Under the pieces are notes generated by a model. The model was not told where the DNA came from. It worked only from the letters and a program-made list of their open reading frames with translations, and did no database searches. Of a stretch of DNA of 64,000 nucleotides, positions 16,449 through 25,150 are shown one piece after another. Each line of letters starts with the position of its first letter. Position 1 is the stretch's first letter. Made by a program: the position numbers and the translations under genes. The stretch is from Roseibium sp. (GTDB lineage Bacteria; Pseudomonadota; Alphaproteobacteria; Rhizobiales; Stappiaceae): the NCBI GenBank assembly GCA_017643215.1, contig JAEPNV010000002.1:62001-126000 (forward strand), in the 5' to 3' direction.

Positions 16449-17510
16449 ATGACTGACGAAACGATGACCCATGCCGAAGCCGATGTCGAAGTGCCGAACC
16501 CGGCACCAATCGAGTCGGACGAGGACAATTCAGACGAAACCGATCTTTCGGGCGCGGATGGCGAAGAGGAACTGGAGAGCCTGACAGGCTCCGCAGACGG
16601 CGGAGACCCGGACGGCGCCGGAGAAGGTGACGAGGATCCAGGCGGTGAAGGTGACCGAGATCCTGACGAGGACAACGGGCCGGAACTGACGTCGGTTGAG
16701 GTCACGATCAACGGCGAAAAACGCTCCTATGACGTTCCCAAGGAATTGGGCGAGACGTTCAACAACATGAACCGGGACTACTCGGTCAAAACCCAGGCGC
16801 TCGCGGATGAGCGCAAGGGACTGGAAAGCCAGCAACAGCAGGTGATCCAGTACAGCGAGCTGCTTCGCACCGAAAGCGAGGCCTACGCTGATATCAAGCT
16901 GATCGGTCAGCAACTGAATGACACCCACCAAAAGCTGAGTGAGATGTCACAGACTGACTGGGAAAAGCTTGAAATTGACGATCCCGTCGCTGCGAACAGC
17001 GGGCGATGGGAATTGCAGAACCTTCGCAACGCCGCGATGGAACTGCAAAACCAGCTTCACAACCGGAAAGCCCATCTTGATCAGACCCTGGCCGGGAAAT
17101 CTGCCGCAGCGGAGCAAGACTTTGCCAACCGCGCGCAGGAAACGAAGGCCTTTGCTGAAAAAGAGATTTCCGGATGGTCGGACCAACGGGACCGCGAGCT
17201 TTTGGACTTCGCGGCGAACGTGATCGGCATGAGCCAAGGGGCAATCAAGGCCAACTTGAACCCCAAGTTCGTTCAGTTCCTCGATTTCGCCGAAAAAGGT
17301 TACCGGCTCCAAAATTCAGCGAACACGGCAAAGCCCGGTGGCAGTCGCCAGACCAAGTCCCGCGGAAAACCCGGCGCGCAGCAAACCCAGACCCAGCCGA
17401 ATGTCACGCCCACTGAAAAGGTGAGTGCGAAGGCCGGGAAAACCCGGGTGACGAAAGACCCCTCCAAGATGAGTCCGGCCGAATACCGGAAGTGGCGAAC
17501 GGGCAAGTAA
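16449..17510 (+). CDS. Capsid scaffolding protein
   Basis: The 353-residue product lies between portal and coat, the position of P22 gp8. The first 80 residues are almost all Asp, Glu, Gly and Pro, followed by a globular stretch (TSVEVTINGEKRSYDVPKEL) and a long coiled coil (about 115-260), and a basic C-terminus (GKTRVTKDPSKMSPAEYRKW) suited to bind coat protein. Scaffold directs procapsid assembly and leaves before or during packaging. The SD is AGAGGAGTGC. Confidence 0.75.
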   Translation: MTDETMTHAEADVEVPNPAPIESDEDNSDETDLSGADGEEELESLTGSADGGDPDGAGEGDEDPGGEGDRDPDEDNGPELTSVEVTINGEKRSYDVPKELGETFNNMNRDYSVKTQALADERKGLESQQQQVIQYSELLRTESEAYADIKLIGQQLNDTHQKLSEMSQTDWEKLEIDDPVAANSGRWELQNLRNAAMELQNQLHNRKAHLDQTLAGKSAAAEQDFANRAQETKAFAEKEISGWSDQRDRELLDFAANVIGMSQGAIKANLNPKFVQFLDFAEKGYRLQNSANTAKPGGSRQTKSRGKPGAQQTQTQPNVTPTEKVSAKAGKTRVTKDPSKMSPAEYRKWRTGK

Positions 17511-17593
17511 GCACCCGCCTGATCCAATCGCTTTGAACGTCGGATGACGTCCAGGCCCCGCGCGGTTTCAAACCGCCAGAAGGACCCTTTGAA

Positions 17594-18850
17594 ATGGCGA
17601 ATACCACACTTAACGCGGATGTCATTGCCAATGAGGCTTTGATGATCCTCGACAACAATCTCGTGATGTCGAACAACGTGTTCCGGGGGTATGAGAACGA
17701 ATTCGAGAAAAAGGTCAACGGCTACGAAGTCGGTGAAACCATCTCTATTCGGCGCCCGACCGACTTCACCGTCCGCTCCGGTTCCACGATCCAGGTGCAG
17801 GATGTCATTGAAGGCAAGACCACGATCACGGTCAACCGCCAGCGCGGTGTTGATTTCAAGTTCAGTTCCACGGATCTGACCTTGAACATCAAGGAACTGT
17901 CCAAGCGCGTCATCGAACCGGCCTGCGTTCAGCTTGCCAACGAGGTCGATGCGGACCTGATGTCGCTTTATTCGGATATTCCGAACTGGGTCGGCACGCC
18001 TGGTCAGACGGTCAATTCCTATGCTGATTTCATCAAGGCGCCTGAGCGTTTGAATGAATTCGGTGTTCCCCTGGGTGAGCGCTACGGTGCTCTTGGCCCG
18101 AGTGACCACGCCGGCCTTCTGGGCTCACAGACGTCCCTTTACAGCGAGGGTGAGGTCAAGAGCGCATACCGGGAAGCAAAGCTTGGCCGTCTCGCCGGCG
18201 TCGACACCTACATGGCCCAGAACGTGCCGACGCACACCACCGGCACCCGGTCCGGCTCGCCTTTGGTTGACGGGTCTTACACCGCGTCGACCACGTCTTA
18301 TGACGACGTCAAGAACACGATGACGATGACCTTGCACATCGATGCTCTTGGCGGCGCGACCGAGACAATCAAGAAAGGTGACGTCTTCACCATCGCCGAT
18401 GTCTACGCGGTGAACTCGGTCACGAAGCAGAAGCTGCCGTTCCTGAAGGAGTTTGTCGTCACCGCTGATGCTACGGCGGCTGGATCTGAGGTCGATCTGA
18501 CGATCTATCCGGCCCTGATCTGGAATGGTGCGCAACAGAACGTCTCGGTCACGTCCGGCGTGACGGATCTCAACAACAAGGCCATTACCTTTAAGGGTGC
18601 AGCCTCAACGGACTACCGCCAGAATCTTGTGTTCCACCAGAACTTTGGTGCGCTGGTGATGGTCCCGATGACGCTTCCGGCGGATGGCCGTCCGGCGTCC
18701 CGGAAAACGGACAAGAGCACGGGCTCCAGCGTCCGGATCGTTCCGGTCTATGACGGCACGAACGACACCAATGTCTGGCGGCTCGATATCCTCTACGGGA
18801 TCAAGGCCATCGATCCGCGCCTTGCGACCCGCCTCAGCGGAACCGCGTAA
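17594..18850 (+). CDS. Major capsid protein (P22 coat gp5-like)
   Basis: The 418-residue protein matches the P22 coat family in length and layout. It opens with an ANTTLNADVIANEALMIL arm, followed by NGYEVGETISIRRPTDF and then the HK97-like core. A beta-rich insertion (about residues 230-340, TMTLHIDALGGATETIKKG) is equivalent to the P22 I-domain. The C-terminus reads WRLDILYGIKAIDPRLATRL, typical of the family. The ATG is preceded by GAAGGACCC. A strong terminator follows. Confidence 0.92.
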   Translation: MANTTLNADVIANEALMILDNNLVMSNNVFRGYENEFEKKVNGYEVGETISIRRPTDFTVRSGSTIQVQDVIEGKTTITVNRQRGVDFKFSSTDLTLNIKELSKRVIEPACVQLANEVDADLMSLYSDIPNWVGTPGQTVNSYADFIKAPERLNEFGVPLGERYGALGPSDHAGLLGSQTSLYSEGEVKSAYREAKLGRLAGVDTYMAQNVPTHTTGTRSGSPLVDGSYTASTTSYDDVKNTMTMTLHIDALGGATETIKKGDVFTIADVYAVNSVTKQKLPFLKEFVVTADATAAGSEVDLTIYPALIWNGAQQNVSVTSGVTDLNNKAITFKGAASTDYRQNLVFHQNFGALVMVPMTLPADGRPASRKTDKSTGSSVRIVPVYDGTNDTNVWRLDILYGIKAIDPRLATRLSGTA

Positions 18851-18865
18851 CCTCCCAACATCACG

Positions 18866-18895
18866 GCCGCCGGGCATTCCGTCCGGCGGCTTTTT
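18866..18895 (+). terminator. Rho-independent terminator after the capsid gene
   Basis: Perfect arms GCCGCCGG (18866-18873) and CCGGCGGC (18883-18890) with a nine-base loop are followed by TTTTT. It lies between the coat gene and the head-fibre gene and probably limits downstream expression relative to the coat. Confidence 0.85.
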
Positions 18896-18916
18896 CATTC
18901 GTGAAAGGACACGACC

Positions 18917-19231
18917 ATGGCTGTGAAACAGCTTTCCGACGGCAATCCGGCGGGCACTTCGCTTGGCCAGAGCGCAACCGACAAAATCTCGTTCTACAAC
19001 GCGACCCCTGTGGCTCAGCAGTCGGCAATGACCGCACAGGAAACCACGATCACGCACACCACACCGAGTTCGGCCGATTATGCGATCCAGGGCGTCACGT
19101 CGACGTCTCCCTTCGGGTTCGTCACGGCTGACGAGGGCAACACCGTCCTGCAGGTCATCGCAAACCTCCAAACGCGTCTCGCCGAAGTCGAGACCATTTT
19201 GGAAACCAGCGGACTGATCGCAAGCAACTAA
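18917..19231 (+). CDS. Head-fibre or capsid-decoration protein
   Basis: The 104-residue product has the motif LSDGNPAGTSLGQSATDKIS and FYNATPVAQQ, common in small head-fibre proteins encoded just after phage coats, and ends in a short coiled coil (LQVIANLQTRLAEVETIL) that could trimerise. The SD is GAAAGGACACG. A second hairpin terminator follows at once. Confidence 0.7.
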   Translation: MAVKQLSDGNPAGTSLGQSATDKISFYNATPVAQQSAMTAQETTITHTTPSSADYAIQGVTSTSPFGFVTADEGNTVLQVIANLQTRLAEVETILETSGLIASN

Positions 19232-19234
19232 TGG

Positions 19235-19264
19235 ATGGGGGCTCCGGCCCCCATTCCCTTTTTG
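19235..19264 (+). terminator. Rho-independent terminator after the head-fibre gene
   Basis: Perfect eight-base arms ATGGGGGC (19235-19242) and GCCCCCAT (19247-19254) with a TCCG loop are followed by TCCCTTTTTG. With the terminator at 18866 it brackets the head-fibre gene. Confidence 0.8.
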
Positions 19265-19274
19265 AGGAGTTCGC

Positions 19275-19943
19275 ATGGCTGATCTGGACATTTCCGATTA
19301 CACGACCCTCAAAAACGCGCTTCAGCCGTGGCTTGACCGGGAAGACGACACCGACATCACCACGAAGCTGTCGCTGTTCGTGAAGCTCGCCGAAGGGCAC
19401 TTGAACCGGCGTATCAAGGCCGTTGAGACCGATACGACCCTGACAGGGACGGCGAACAGCCGGAGCCTGACAACCTCGTCCCTGTCCATCGTGGAGCCCT
19501 TGGCGCTCTGGCGCTTGGAAGACGGCGATGAGCATCCGGTGACAAAGAGGCGAGACGGCACATTTGCCTATGATGGCGACAGCGGGCGGCCGGGTTTTTG
19601 GGCGATCGATGCCAGCTTTTCCCGGATCGACATGGATCGTCCGCTTGATCAGGCCTACTCGTTCCGGTTCCGCTATGTGGAGCGGTTTGCACTGTCGGAT
19701 TCGGTGACGACCAATTGGCTCCTGACCAATCACCCGGACGTCTATCTGGCCGCGTGTCTTTATGAGGGCTTCAACTACCTCCAATCCGATTCCGATGTCG
19801 CGAAATGGAAACCCATTCGTGACGAGGGAGTTTCGGACGTGCGCACGCAATTGAGCCAAGCGCGAAAGGGCACGCTGTCCTTTGATCCCGGACTTTCCTC
19901 CATCAACAGCCGCCGACACGGCGCTTATCTCTACGACGAATAG
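19275..19943 (+). CDS. Head-tail adaptor (P22 gp4-like position)
   Basis: The 222-residue product, starting MADLDISDYTTLKNALQPWL, follows the layout of podophage adaptor or connector proteins: an N-terminal helical segment (AEGHLNRRIKA), a beta region in the middle, and NWLLTNHPDVYLAACLYEGF followed by helices. Adaptors bind under the portal and hold DNA in after packaging. The SD TTTTTGAGGAG is well placed. Confidence 0.75.
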   Translation: MADLDISDYTTLKNALQPWLDREDDTDITTKLSLFVKLAEGHLNRRIKAVETDTTLTGTANSRSLTTSSLSIVEPLALWRLEDGDEHPVTKRRDGTFAYDGDSGRPGFWAIDASFSRIDMDRPLDQAYSFRFRYVERFALSDSVTTNWLLTNHPDVYLAACLYEGFNYLQSDSDVAKWKPIRDEGVSDVRTQLSQARKGTLSFDPGLSSINSRRHGAYLYDE

Positions 19944-19952
19944 GGGATTATC

Positions 19953-20519
19953 ATGTTCAATTGGGAACAGGGTGGAGCACCGTTCACCCGCGAAATCGCG
20001 CGCATGGGCGAAGCGGGCCTAAATCGGGCCTACAGCGATTTCATGACACCGCAGGCCACTGGTCCTCATTCCATCGGCATGGATTCCAGCCTTGGACCGG
20101 ACGGTACGGTGAGCACCAGTCAGACGCTGTCGGCTGAAGGAACCGGCGTTTTCAACGATCAAGCGCTTGGGCCGGGTTATCAGCAATCCTTTGTGGATCG
20201 GTCCAAGGCAGCAGCGGAATATGAGCGCCTTTTGGGGCAGATGCGTCAAAATGAGCAGGTCCAGGCGGATGCTTACCGCAACATGATGGGCGGCGGCTGG
20301 ACCGGCGGCGTTCTTCCCGCAAACATGGCCGATGTTTTCGGAAGCGGCGGGCAATTCGCGCCCAACCCGACCTCCGGCATTCGTCCGCTCAATCCCTTCG
20401 CGCAGCAATCCGATATTAGCGACCGCGCCCCGGATGGGTCGTCCTACGGCGGTTTTGGCGAAGCTCAGCCGATCGGCGGGTTCGGCGGGCCGTTCACCTA
20501 CCAGAATCCATACATCTGA
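19953..20519 (+). CDS. Virion-module protein of unknown function, Gly/Gln-rich
   Basis: The 188-residue product starts MFNWEQGGAPFTREIARMG and has a helical core (KAAAEYERLLGQMRQNEQ) and a Gly, Pro and Phe-rich C-terminus. No family is recognised. Its position after the adaptor suggests a tail or ejection accessory. The stop shares its last base with the next ATG (TGATG). Confidence 0.6.
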   Translation: MFNWEQGGAPFTREIARMGEAGLNRAYSDFMTPQATGPHSIGMDSSLGPDGTVSTSQTLSAEGTGVFNDQALGPGYQQSFVDRSKAAAEYERLLGQMRQNEQVQADAYRNMMGGGWTGGVLPANMADVFGSGGQFAPNPTSGIRPLNPFAQQSDISDRAPDGSSYGGFGEAQPIGGFGGPFTYQNPYI

Positions 20520-20737
20520 TGGACGAGTTTCTGGAATTCATCCCGTCCCGGCAAGGCGCGCTTCGGACGGACGATGAACTGCGCGCGGAGTTCAAGGAGC
20601 GAGCCAAGGGCTTGCCGGATGCCAAGGACTACCGCGCCCGGTTCGAGGCCCTGATGAGCGCCCGTCAGGCGAACCGCGACCAAAAGAACGCCGACTACCA
20701 AAGGGCAAAGCCGGATGCTCAAAAAGGTCGAATTTAA
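20519..20737 (+). CDS. Small helical virion-module protein
   Basis: The 72-residue, Asp/Arg-rich helical product (DELRAEFKERAKGLPDAKDY) is unrecognised. It starts on the stop of the preceding gene, and its 3' end overlaps the large tail gene by 23 bases, so translation is probably coupled. Confidence 0.55.
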   Translation: MDEFLEFIPSRQGALRTDDELRAEFKERAKGLPDAKDYRARFEALMSARQANRDQKNADYQRAKPDAQKGRI

Positions 20738-22832
20738 GCCCGACGTTTTCAAAGACGATACTGAATTAACTGCCGAGTCGGCCTATGTCGACGCGCAGTG
20801 GGTGAGGTTTCGGCGTGGCAAGCCGCAGATCATGGGCGGGACGGAGGAAAAAAACGCCTCGACCTTCACCGGTCTCGCGCGTGGCGCGCACTCCTGGCAA
20901 GACAACGACGGCAACAAGATCGTCGCGTGGGGTACGCACAACAAGCTTTATGCAGAAATTGGCGGCTCAATTCTCGATATCACGCCAAACCAGGCAGAAG
21001 GCTCACTTACCAATCCGTTTGCCACGGAATCCGGCTCGACCACAGTCACGGTCACGCTGACACAGCACGGCCTTGCGGTCGGGGATTCAATCACGTTCTC
21101 CCATGCGCTGCCTTTTGCCGGGATCACGGTTGACGGCAGTTACACCATTGTTTCGGTTGTCAACGCCGACAAGTTTACGATTACACATTCATCCAGCGCG
21201 TCGGGCAGCGGACCAGGCGGCGGGAATGTCGATTTTGTCATTCCGCTGGATACCGGCCTCATCGATGGCACGGCAAGCGCAGATCCGCGCGCTTGGTTTT
21301 TGCAAAACTGGGGTCAAAACCTTCTCGCCCTTCCAAGGGGTGGGCGCCTGTTTGAATGGCAGCCAGCGACGTCCTATGATGATGTTATTGTCAACGGCGG
21401 ATTTGATCTGAACGCGGACAACTGGACGCTCGGGACAAACTGGGCGTGGAGTTCATCAGGAGGGCAGCAAAAACTCCTCCTCAACATCGTCACCACATCA
21501 AACGTATCCCAAGATATCGAAGGAAAGGTCGAAGGCGGCAAGACCTATAGGCTGACGGTCGATTTCGAAAACCTCAACGGAACATCGGGCGGGATCACGA
21601 TTGGGATCAACGCGGGCATATCGGCTCCTGCGATTGTTGATATCGGCTTGGAGCTGAATAAGACCGGCTCATACTCCCGGCTGATCACGATGCCTGCTGA
21701 GCCGCTTGATCTTGTGTTCCAGGCGCAGGGCACACGGATTTTCCTCGATAACGTCACCTTGACGCCGTTGGCCACGGCCTACAGCATCGATACGGCGCCG
21801 GTCCGCTCCGAAGGTATGATTGTCGCGGCAGATCGCATAGTGATCCTGATGGGAACAATCGAGGCCGACGGCGACTACAATCCGCTTCTTCTTCGCTGGT
21901 CCGATCGGGAAAACAACCGCACATGGATTCCTGACAGCGGGAACGTCGCGGGCGAGCTATCCATGGCTGTCGGCGGTAATGCGATCACCGGTCTTGCATC
22001 CCGCGAACAAAATATCTTCATGACCGATAGCGCGGTCTATTCGCTTGTTCCCGATGCCGCCAACACCTATGCACTTGTGCTGCTTGGCGAAGGCCCTGGA
22101 GCCATCGGGCCTCTGGCGATCACATCGCATTCAGGGCGCGTTTTCTGGCTGACCAAACAAGGCGTTCCCTACACCCTGCAATCCAGCGTTTCGGATCTCG
22201 CGATATCGCAGCCGGTGCCGATTGAAAGTGGCGTTCAGAAAGATCTCTTCGACAACATCGCGGCTAACCAGCAGGCGAAAATCCAGTGTTCCATCAATCC
22301 GGAATTCAACGAGTTCTGGATTTTGTACCCCGACGGGCGGGACGGAGATGAATGTAGCCGGTATCAAGCCTTCAACTACATCGAAAAGCGCTGGACAACG
22401 GGAAGTCTCGCCCGCACGACGTTGATCAGTTCCGGCGTTGAATCAAACCCTATCGGCTTTGGCACAGATAATAAGATCTACCTTCACGAGAAGGGCACAA
22501 GCGCCAACGGAAGCGCGCTGGCTTGGCATATCACCACCGGGTATGTCGATCTGAACGATGGTGAAACGCACATGCGCTTGCGGCGCGCGGTACCTGATTT
22601 CCATGATCAGGGTGGCGATATCAACCTCACCATCAACGCCAAACAGCGCCCTCAACAGGCAACGCCGATCACGCGCGGGCCTTACACTTTCACGACAACA
22701 ACCGAAAGCGTCGGGTTTAAGCTGACCGCGCGCCGGATTCAGCTTAAATGGTCGGGGTCTTCCACTAACGCACGGGGGCGTTTCGGAGCGATCATCCTTG
22801 ACATCGAACCATCCGGCCAGAAGCGAACATGA
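20715..22832 (+). CDS. P22 gp10-like tail hub / packaged-DNA stabilisation protein
   Basis: The 705-residue product has the FKPDVFKDDTELTAESAY, VDAQWVRFRRGKPQIMGG start of phage stabilisation proteins (P22 gp10 type), and the characteristic middle FMTDSAVYSLVPDAA and CSRYQAFNYIEKRWTTGSLA stretches. An inserted beta-sandwich (about residues 225-350, VNGGFDLNADNWTLGTNW to RIFLDNVTLTPL) looks like a carbohydrate-binding jelly roll and is not needed for the core fold. It seals the portal and links to the tail needle or fibre. It overlaps the genes on both sides. Confidence 0.8.
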   Translation: MLKKVEFKPDVFKDDTELTAESAYVDAQWVRFRRGKPQIMGGTEEKNASTFTGLARGAHSWQDNDGNKIVAWGTHNKLYAEIGGSILDITPNQAEGSLTNPFATESGSTTVTVTLTQHGLAVGDSITFSHALPFAGITVDGSYTIVSVVNADKFTITHSSSASGSGPGGGNVDFVIPLDTGLIDGTASADPRAWFLQNWGQNLLALPRGGRLFEWQPATSYDDVIVNGGFDLNADNWTLGTNWAWSSSGGQQKLLLNIVTTSNVSQDIEGKVEGGKTYRLTVDFENLNGTSGGITIGINAGISAPAIVDIGLELNKTGSYSRLITMPAEPLDLVFQAQGTRIFLDNVTLTPLATAYSIDTAPVRSEGMIVAADRIVILMGTIEADGDYNPLLLRWSDRENNRTWIPDSGNVAGELSMAVGGNAITGLASREQNIFMTDSAVYSLVPDAANTYALVLLGEGPGAIGPLAITSHSGRVFWLTKQGVPYTLQSSVSDLAISQPVPIESGVQKDLFDNIAANQQAKIQCSINPEFNEFWILYPDGRDGDECSRYQAFNYIEKRWTTGSLARTTLISSGVESNPIGFGTDNKIYLHEKGTSANGSALAWHITTGYVDLNDGETHMRLRRAVPDFHDQGGDINLTINAKQRPQQATPITRGPYTFTTTTESVGFKLTARRIQLKWSGSSTNARGRFGAIILDIEPSGQKRT

Positions 22833-23200
22833 TCGACCTTAAATCGGAGTTCGAGCGGGTCTGGCCGTGGCTGGAGCCCGCAGTCGAACGAACCGGCGGC
22901 GCTCACACCAAAGCGACGGTGTGGGACACCATCCGGCGCGGCGACGCGCAGCTTTGGCCGCTCAGGCGGTCTGCGATCGTCACGGAAATCCTGACGCGGC
23001 CGTCAGGGCAAAAAATCATTCTGGGCTGGCTCGCCGGTGGATCACTTCAGGAGATCGCCGATGCAGTCCCAAAACTTGAAGCCTTTGGCGCCGCACAAGG
23101 CTGTTCGGCCGCGAAGATCGTCGGTCGGCGCGGCTGGGTAAAGGCGCTCGACTATCAATACGAAGCCACCATCATGACAAAGGATCTGACCCTTGGATAA
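22829..23200 (+). CDS. Phage virion-module protein, possible GNAT-like fold
   Basis: The 123-residue product contains IRRGDAQLWPLRRSAIVTEI, then ILGWLAGGSL, then AQGCSAAKIVGRRGWVKAL. This arrangement resembles the GCxxxxxxGRxGW pattern of phage proteins distantly like GNAT acetyltransferases that accompany ejection proteins. The acetyl-CoA loop is not clear, so no enzyme activity is claimed. The start overlaps the tail gene by ATGA. Confidence 0.6.
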   Translation: MIDLKSEFERVWPWLEPAVERTGGAHTKATVWDTIRRGDAQLWPLRRSAIVTEILTRPSGQKIILGWLAGGSLQEIADAVPKLEAFGAAQGCSAAKIVGRRGWVKALDYQYEATIMTKDLTLG

Positions 23201-24119
23201 CCTCTTTGGCGGCGGTGGCGGCGATACGGTCACGACCGAGTCCACCACCAGCCTTCAGCCGTGGATTGAAGACATCCTCCGCGAAAGCACCAACACGGCC
23301 GCTGATCTGGCAAGGGGCGCAACGGCTGAAAACCGCATAGCCCCGTTCTCCAATGATCAGAACGCGGCAATGAACTATACCAGGGCGCTGGCGAACACGG
23401 CCGCAAATCCAAATACGCCAAGCCTGACGGCCTATCAGGGCGCGCATGACCTGACACGTCAGGCGACAACAAACGCCAGCAGAGCGGCGCAGGAGGCCGC
23501 GCATCAGGGCCAGACAACCGCGGACGACATCCGCAGGTACATGAACCCGTACCAGGAAGACGTCATCGACGAAACCATGCGGGGCATGCGGGACCGGTTC
23601 GGCGAAGCGGCGACCGATCTTGCAAGCCGTGACGCGGCCGGTCATGCCTTTGGCGGATCACGCAGCGCTGTCCGGCAGGCGCAAATGGCGCGCGATTACG
23701 TCAACGACGCCAAGGCGACGGAAGCAAGCCTTCGGTCCGCCGGTTTCGACCGGGCATCCGGGCTTGCCGAGGCAAACAATGCCCGCGAAACGCAAGCCCG
23801 ATTGAACGCGGCCGGTCTGTCGCTTCAAGGCATGGGCACGGCGGCCGGACAGTACCTCCAGGGCCTCGGCGGTCAGGAGCAGGCGTTTGACAACATGATC
23901 GATCGCGGCCTTCGGACAACAACAGCTCTTGGCGGGGTCGGGGACGCAACGCAGTCCATGGATCAACGGCGCCTTGATCTGCCTTTCGACACCGCGACGT
24001 GGTTCCGTCAGTTCCTTCCGAACTCCTATCCGACCACCACGACCACGACGCAGCCGGCCTATAACAACAGCGGCGGCATGATCGGCGGTGCGTTGACGGC
24101 CGCAAGCCTGTTCCTGTGA
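23193..24119 (+). CDS. Virion ejection / internal protein (P22 gp7 position)
   Basis: A TTG at 23193, overlapping the previous stop, gives 308 residues starting with a Gly-rich tract (MDNLFGGGGGD), typical of phage internal proteins. The body is Ala, Gln and Arg-rich helices with YMNPYQEDVIDETMRGM and AFGGSRSAVRQAQMARDY, common to podophage ejection proteins. The C-terminus is Thr-rich and then hydrophobic (MIGGALTAASLFL), which could insert into the membrane during DNA transfer. The TTG start lacks an obvious SD. Confidence 0.65.
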   Translation: MDNLFGGGGGDTVTTESTTSLQPWIEDILRESTNTAADLARGATAENRIAPFSNDQNAAMNYTRALANTAANPNTPSLTAYQGAHDLTRQATTNASRAAQEAAHQGQTTADDIRRYMNPYQEDVIDETMRGMRDRFGEAATDLASRDAAGHAFGGSRSAVRQAQMARDYVNDAKATEASLRSAGFDRASGLAEANNARETQARLNAAGLSLQGMGTAAGQYLQGLGGQEQAFDNMIDRGLRTTTALGGVGDATQSMDQRRLDLPFDTATWFRQFLPNSYPTTTTTTQPAYNNSGGMIGGALTAASLFL

Positions 24120-24124
24120 GGTAA

Positions 24125-25150
24125 ATGATGACCGGATTGATCAATCAGTTTTTGGGCGGCCCGCGCGCTCCTGCCAGTGACTTCCGGCGCCGCATGGAAA
24201 GCCCGCTGTTTCAAATGGGCGTCCAGATGATGGCCAACGGCGGAAACAGGCTTCGCCCGGTCTCGCTGATGGAAGGCGTTCCACAGGCGCTCGACCGGTC
24301 CCTCTACATGCAGGAAATGCGCGAGGCCAAGGAGCAAAAACAGAGCGCGAAAAACAAGACCCTGGAATGGGCGCGGATCAACGTACCGGAACTTGCGCCC
24401 CTCATTGACAGCGGCGCGATGACAGCCGGTGACGCCTACCGGATGGTGCATGACCGGCGGAACAAGCGGCAGGTCGGCGAGGCCTTGTCGGCAGCCATGC
24501 CCGGGATTGATCCCGTCCTTGCATCGCAGTCGCCGGATCTTGCCTACAAGGTGTTCCAGGCGCAGAATCCGGCCCAAAAGCTCCCGACATCCGTGCAGGA
24601 ATATCAATTCGCGCAGCAAGATCCGCAGTATCTGGATTATCAGCGGCAACTGGCGGAAGCGAAGTCGACGAAAATAAACAACAATATGAGCGTCGATCAA
24701 GGCAAGGCCGCGGGATTTGCGGACCGCGTGTCCAATTCCAATCGCATTTTGCTTGAAGTCGAAAATGAAGGAAGGTCGTTCTTAAATGAAAAAGCTTCCG
24801 AGATCCCGGTGGTTGGAAATTATCTAACGACAGATGCCTATAAACTTTATGATCAAGCACGTCGTGATTTCGTCAATGCTGTACTGCGCCGGGAGTCCGG
24901 TGCTGTAATTTCACCTTCTGAATTCGAAAACGCTGCTCAACAATATTTCCCGCAACCTGGCGATAGCCCGGCTGTCGTGGAGCAAAAACGCAAGAACCGC
25001 GAGTTGGTACTACGCGGATTGGAGCGGGCGGCGGGTCCGGGTTACGTCCCGCCAAGTCTTATTCCGGAGCAAAGTGCCGGGTCGGAATCCGTTCCCGATT
25101 TTTCAAGCATGACTGATGACCAGCTACGGGCAATCATCAATGGACGGTAA
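24125..25150 (+). CDS. Ejection / internal virion protein
   Basis: The 341-residue protein is mostly helical. Its C-terminal part carries DFVNAVLRRESGAVISPSEF, then YFPQPGDSPAVVEQKRKNRE, a motif widely shared by podovirus and siphovirus internal proteins. It is probably expelled with the DNA into the periplasm. It overlaps the next gene, and the three proteins from 23193 to 27047 correspond by position to P22 gp7, gp20 and gp16. Confidence 0.7.
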   Translation: MMTGLINQFLGGPRAPASDFRRRMESPLFQMGVQMMANGGNRLRPVSLMEGVPQALDRSLYMQEMREAKEQKQSAKNKTLEWARINVPELAPLIDSGAMTAGDAYRMVHDRRNKRQVGEALSAAMPGIDPVLASQSPDLAYKVFQAQNPAQKLPTSVQEYQFAQQDPQYLDYQRQLAEAKSTKINNNMSVDQGKAAGFADRVSNSNRILLEVENEGRSFLNEKASEIPVVGNYLTTDAYKLYDQARRDFVNAVLRRESGAVISPSEFENAAQQYFPQPGDSPAVVEQKRKNRELVLRGLERAAGPGYVPPSLIPEQSAGSESVPDFSSMTDDQLRAIINGR

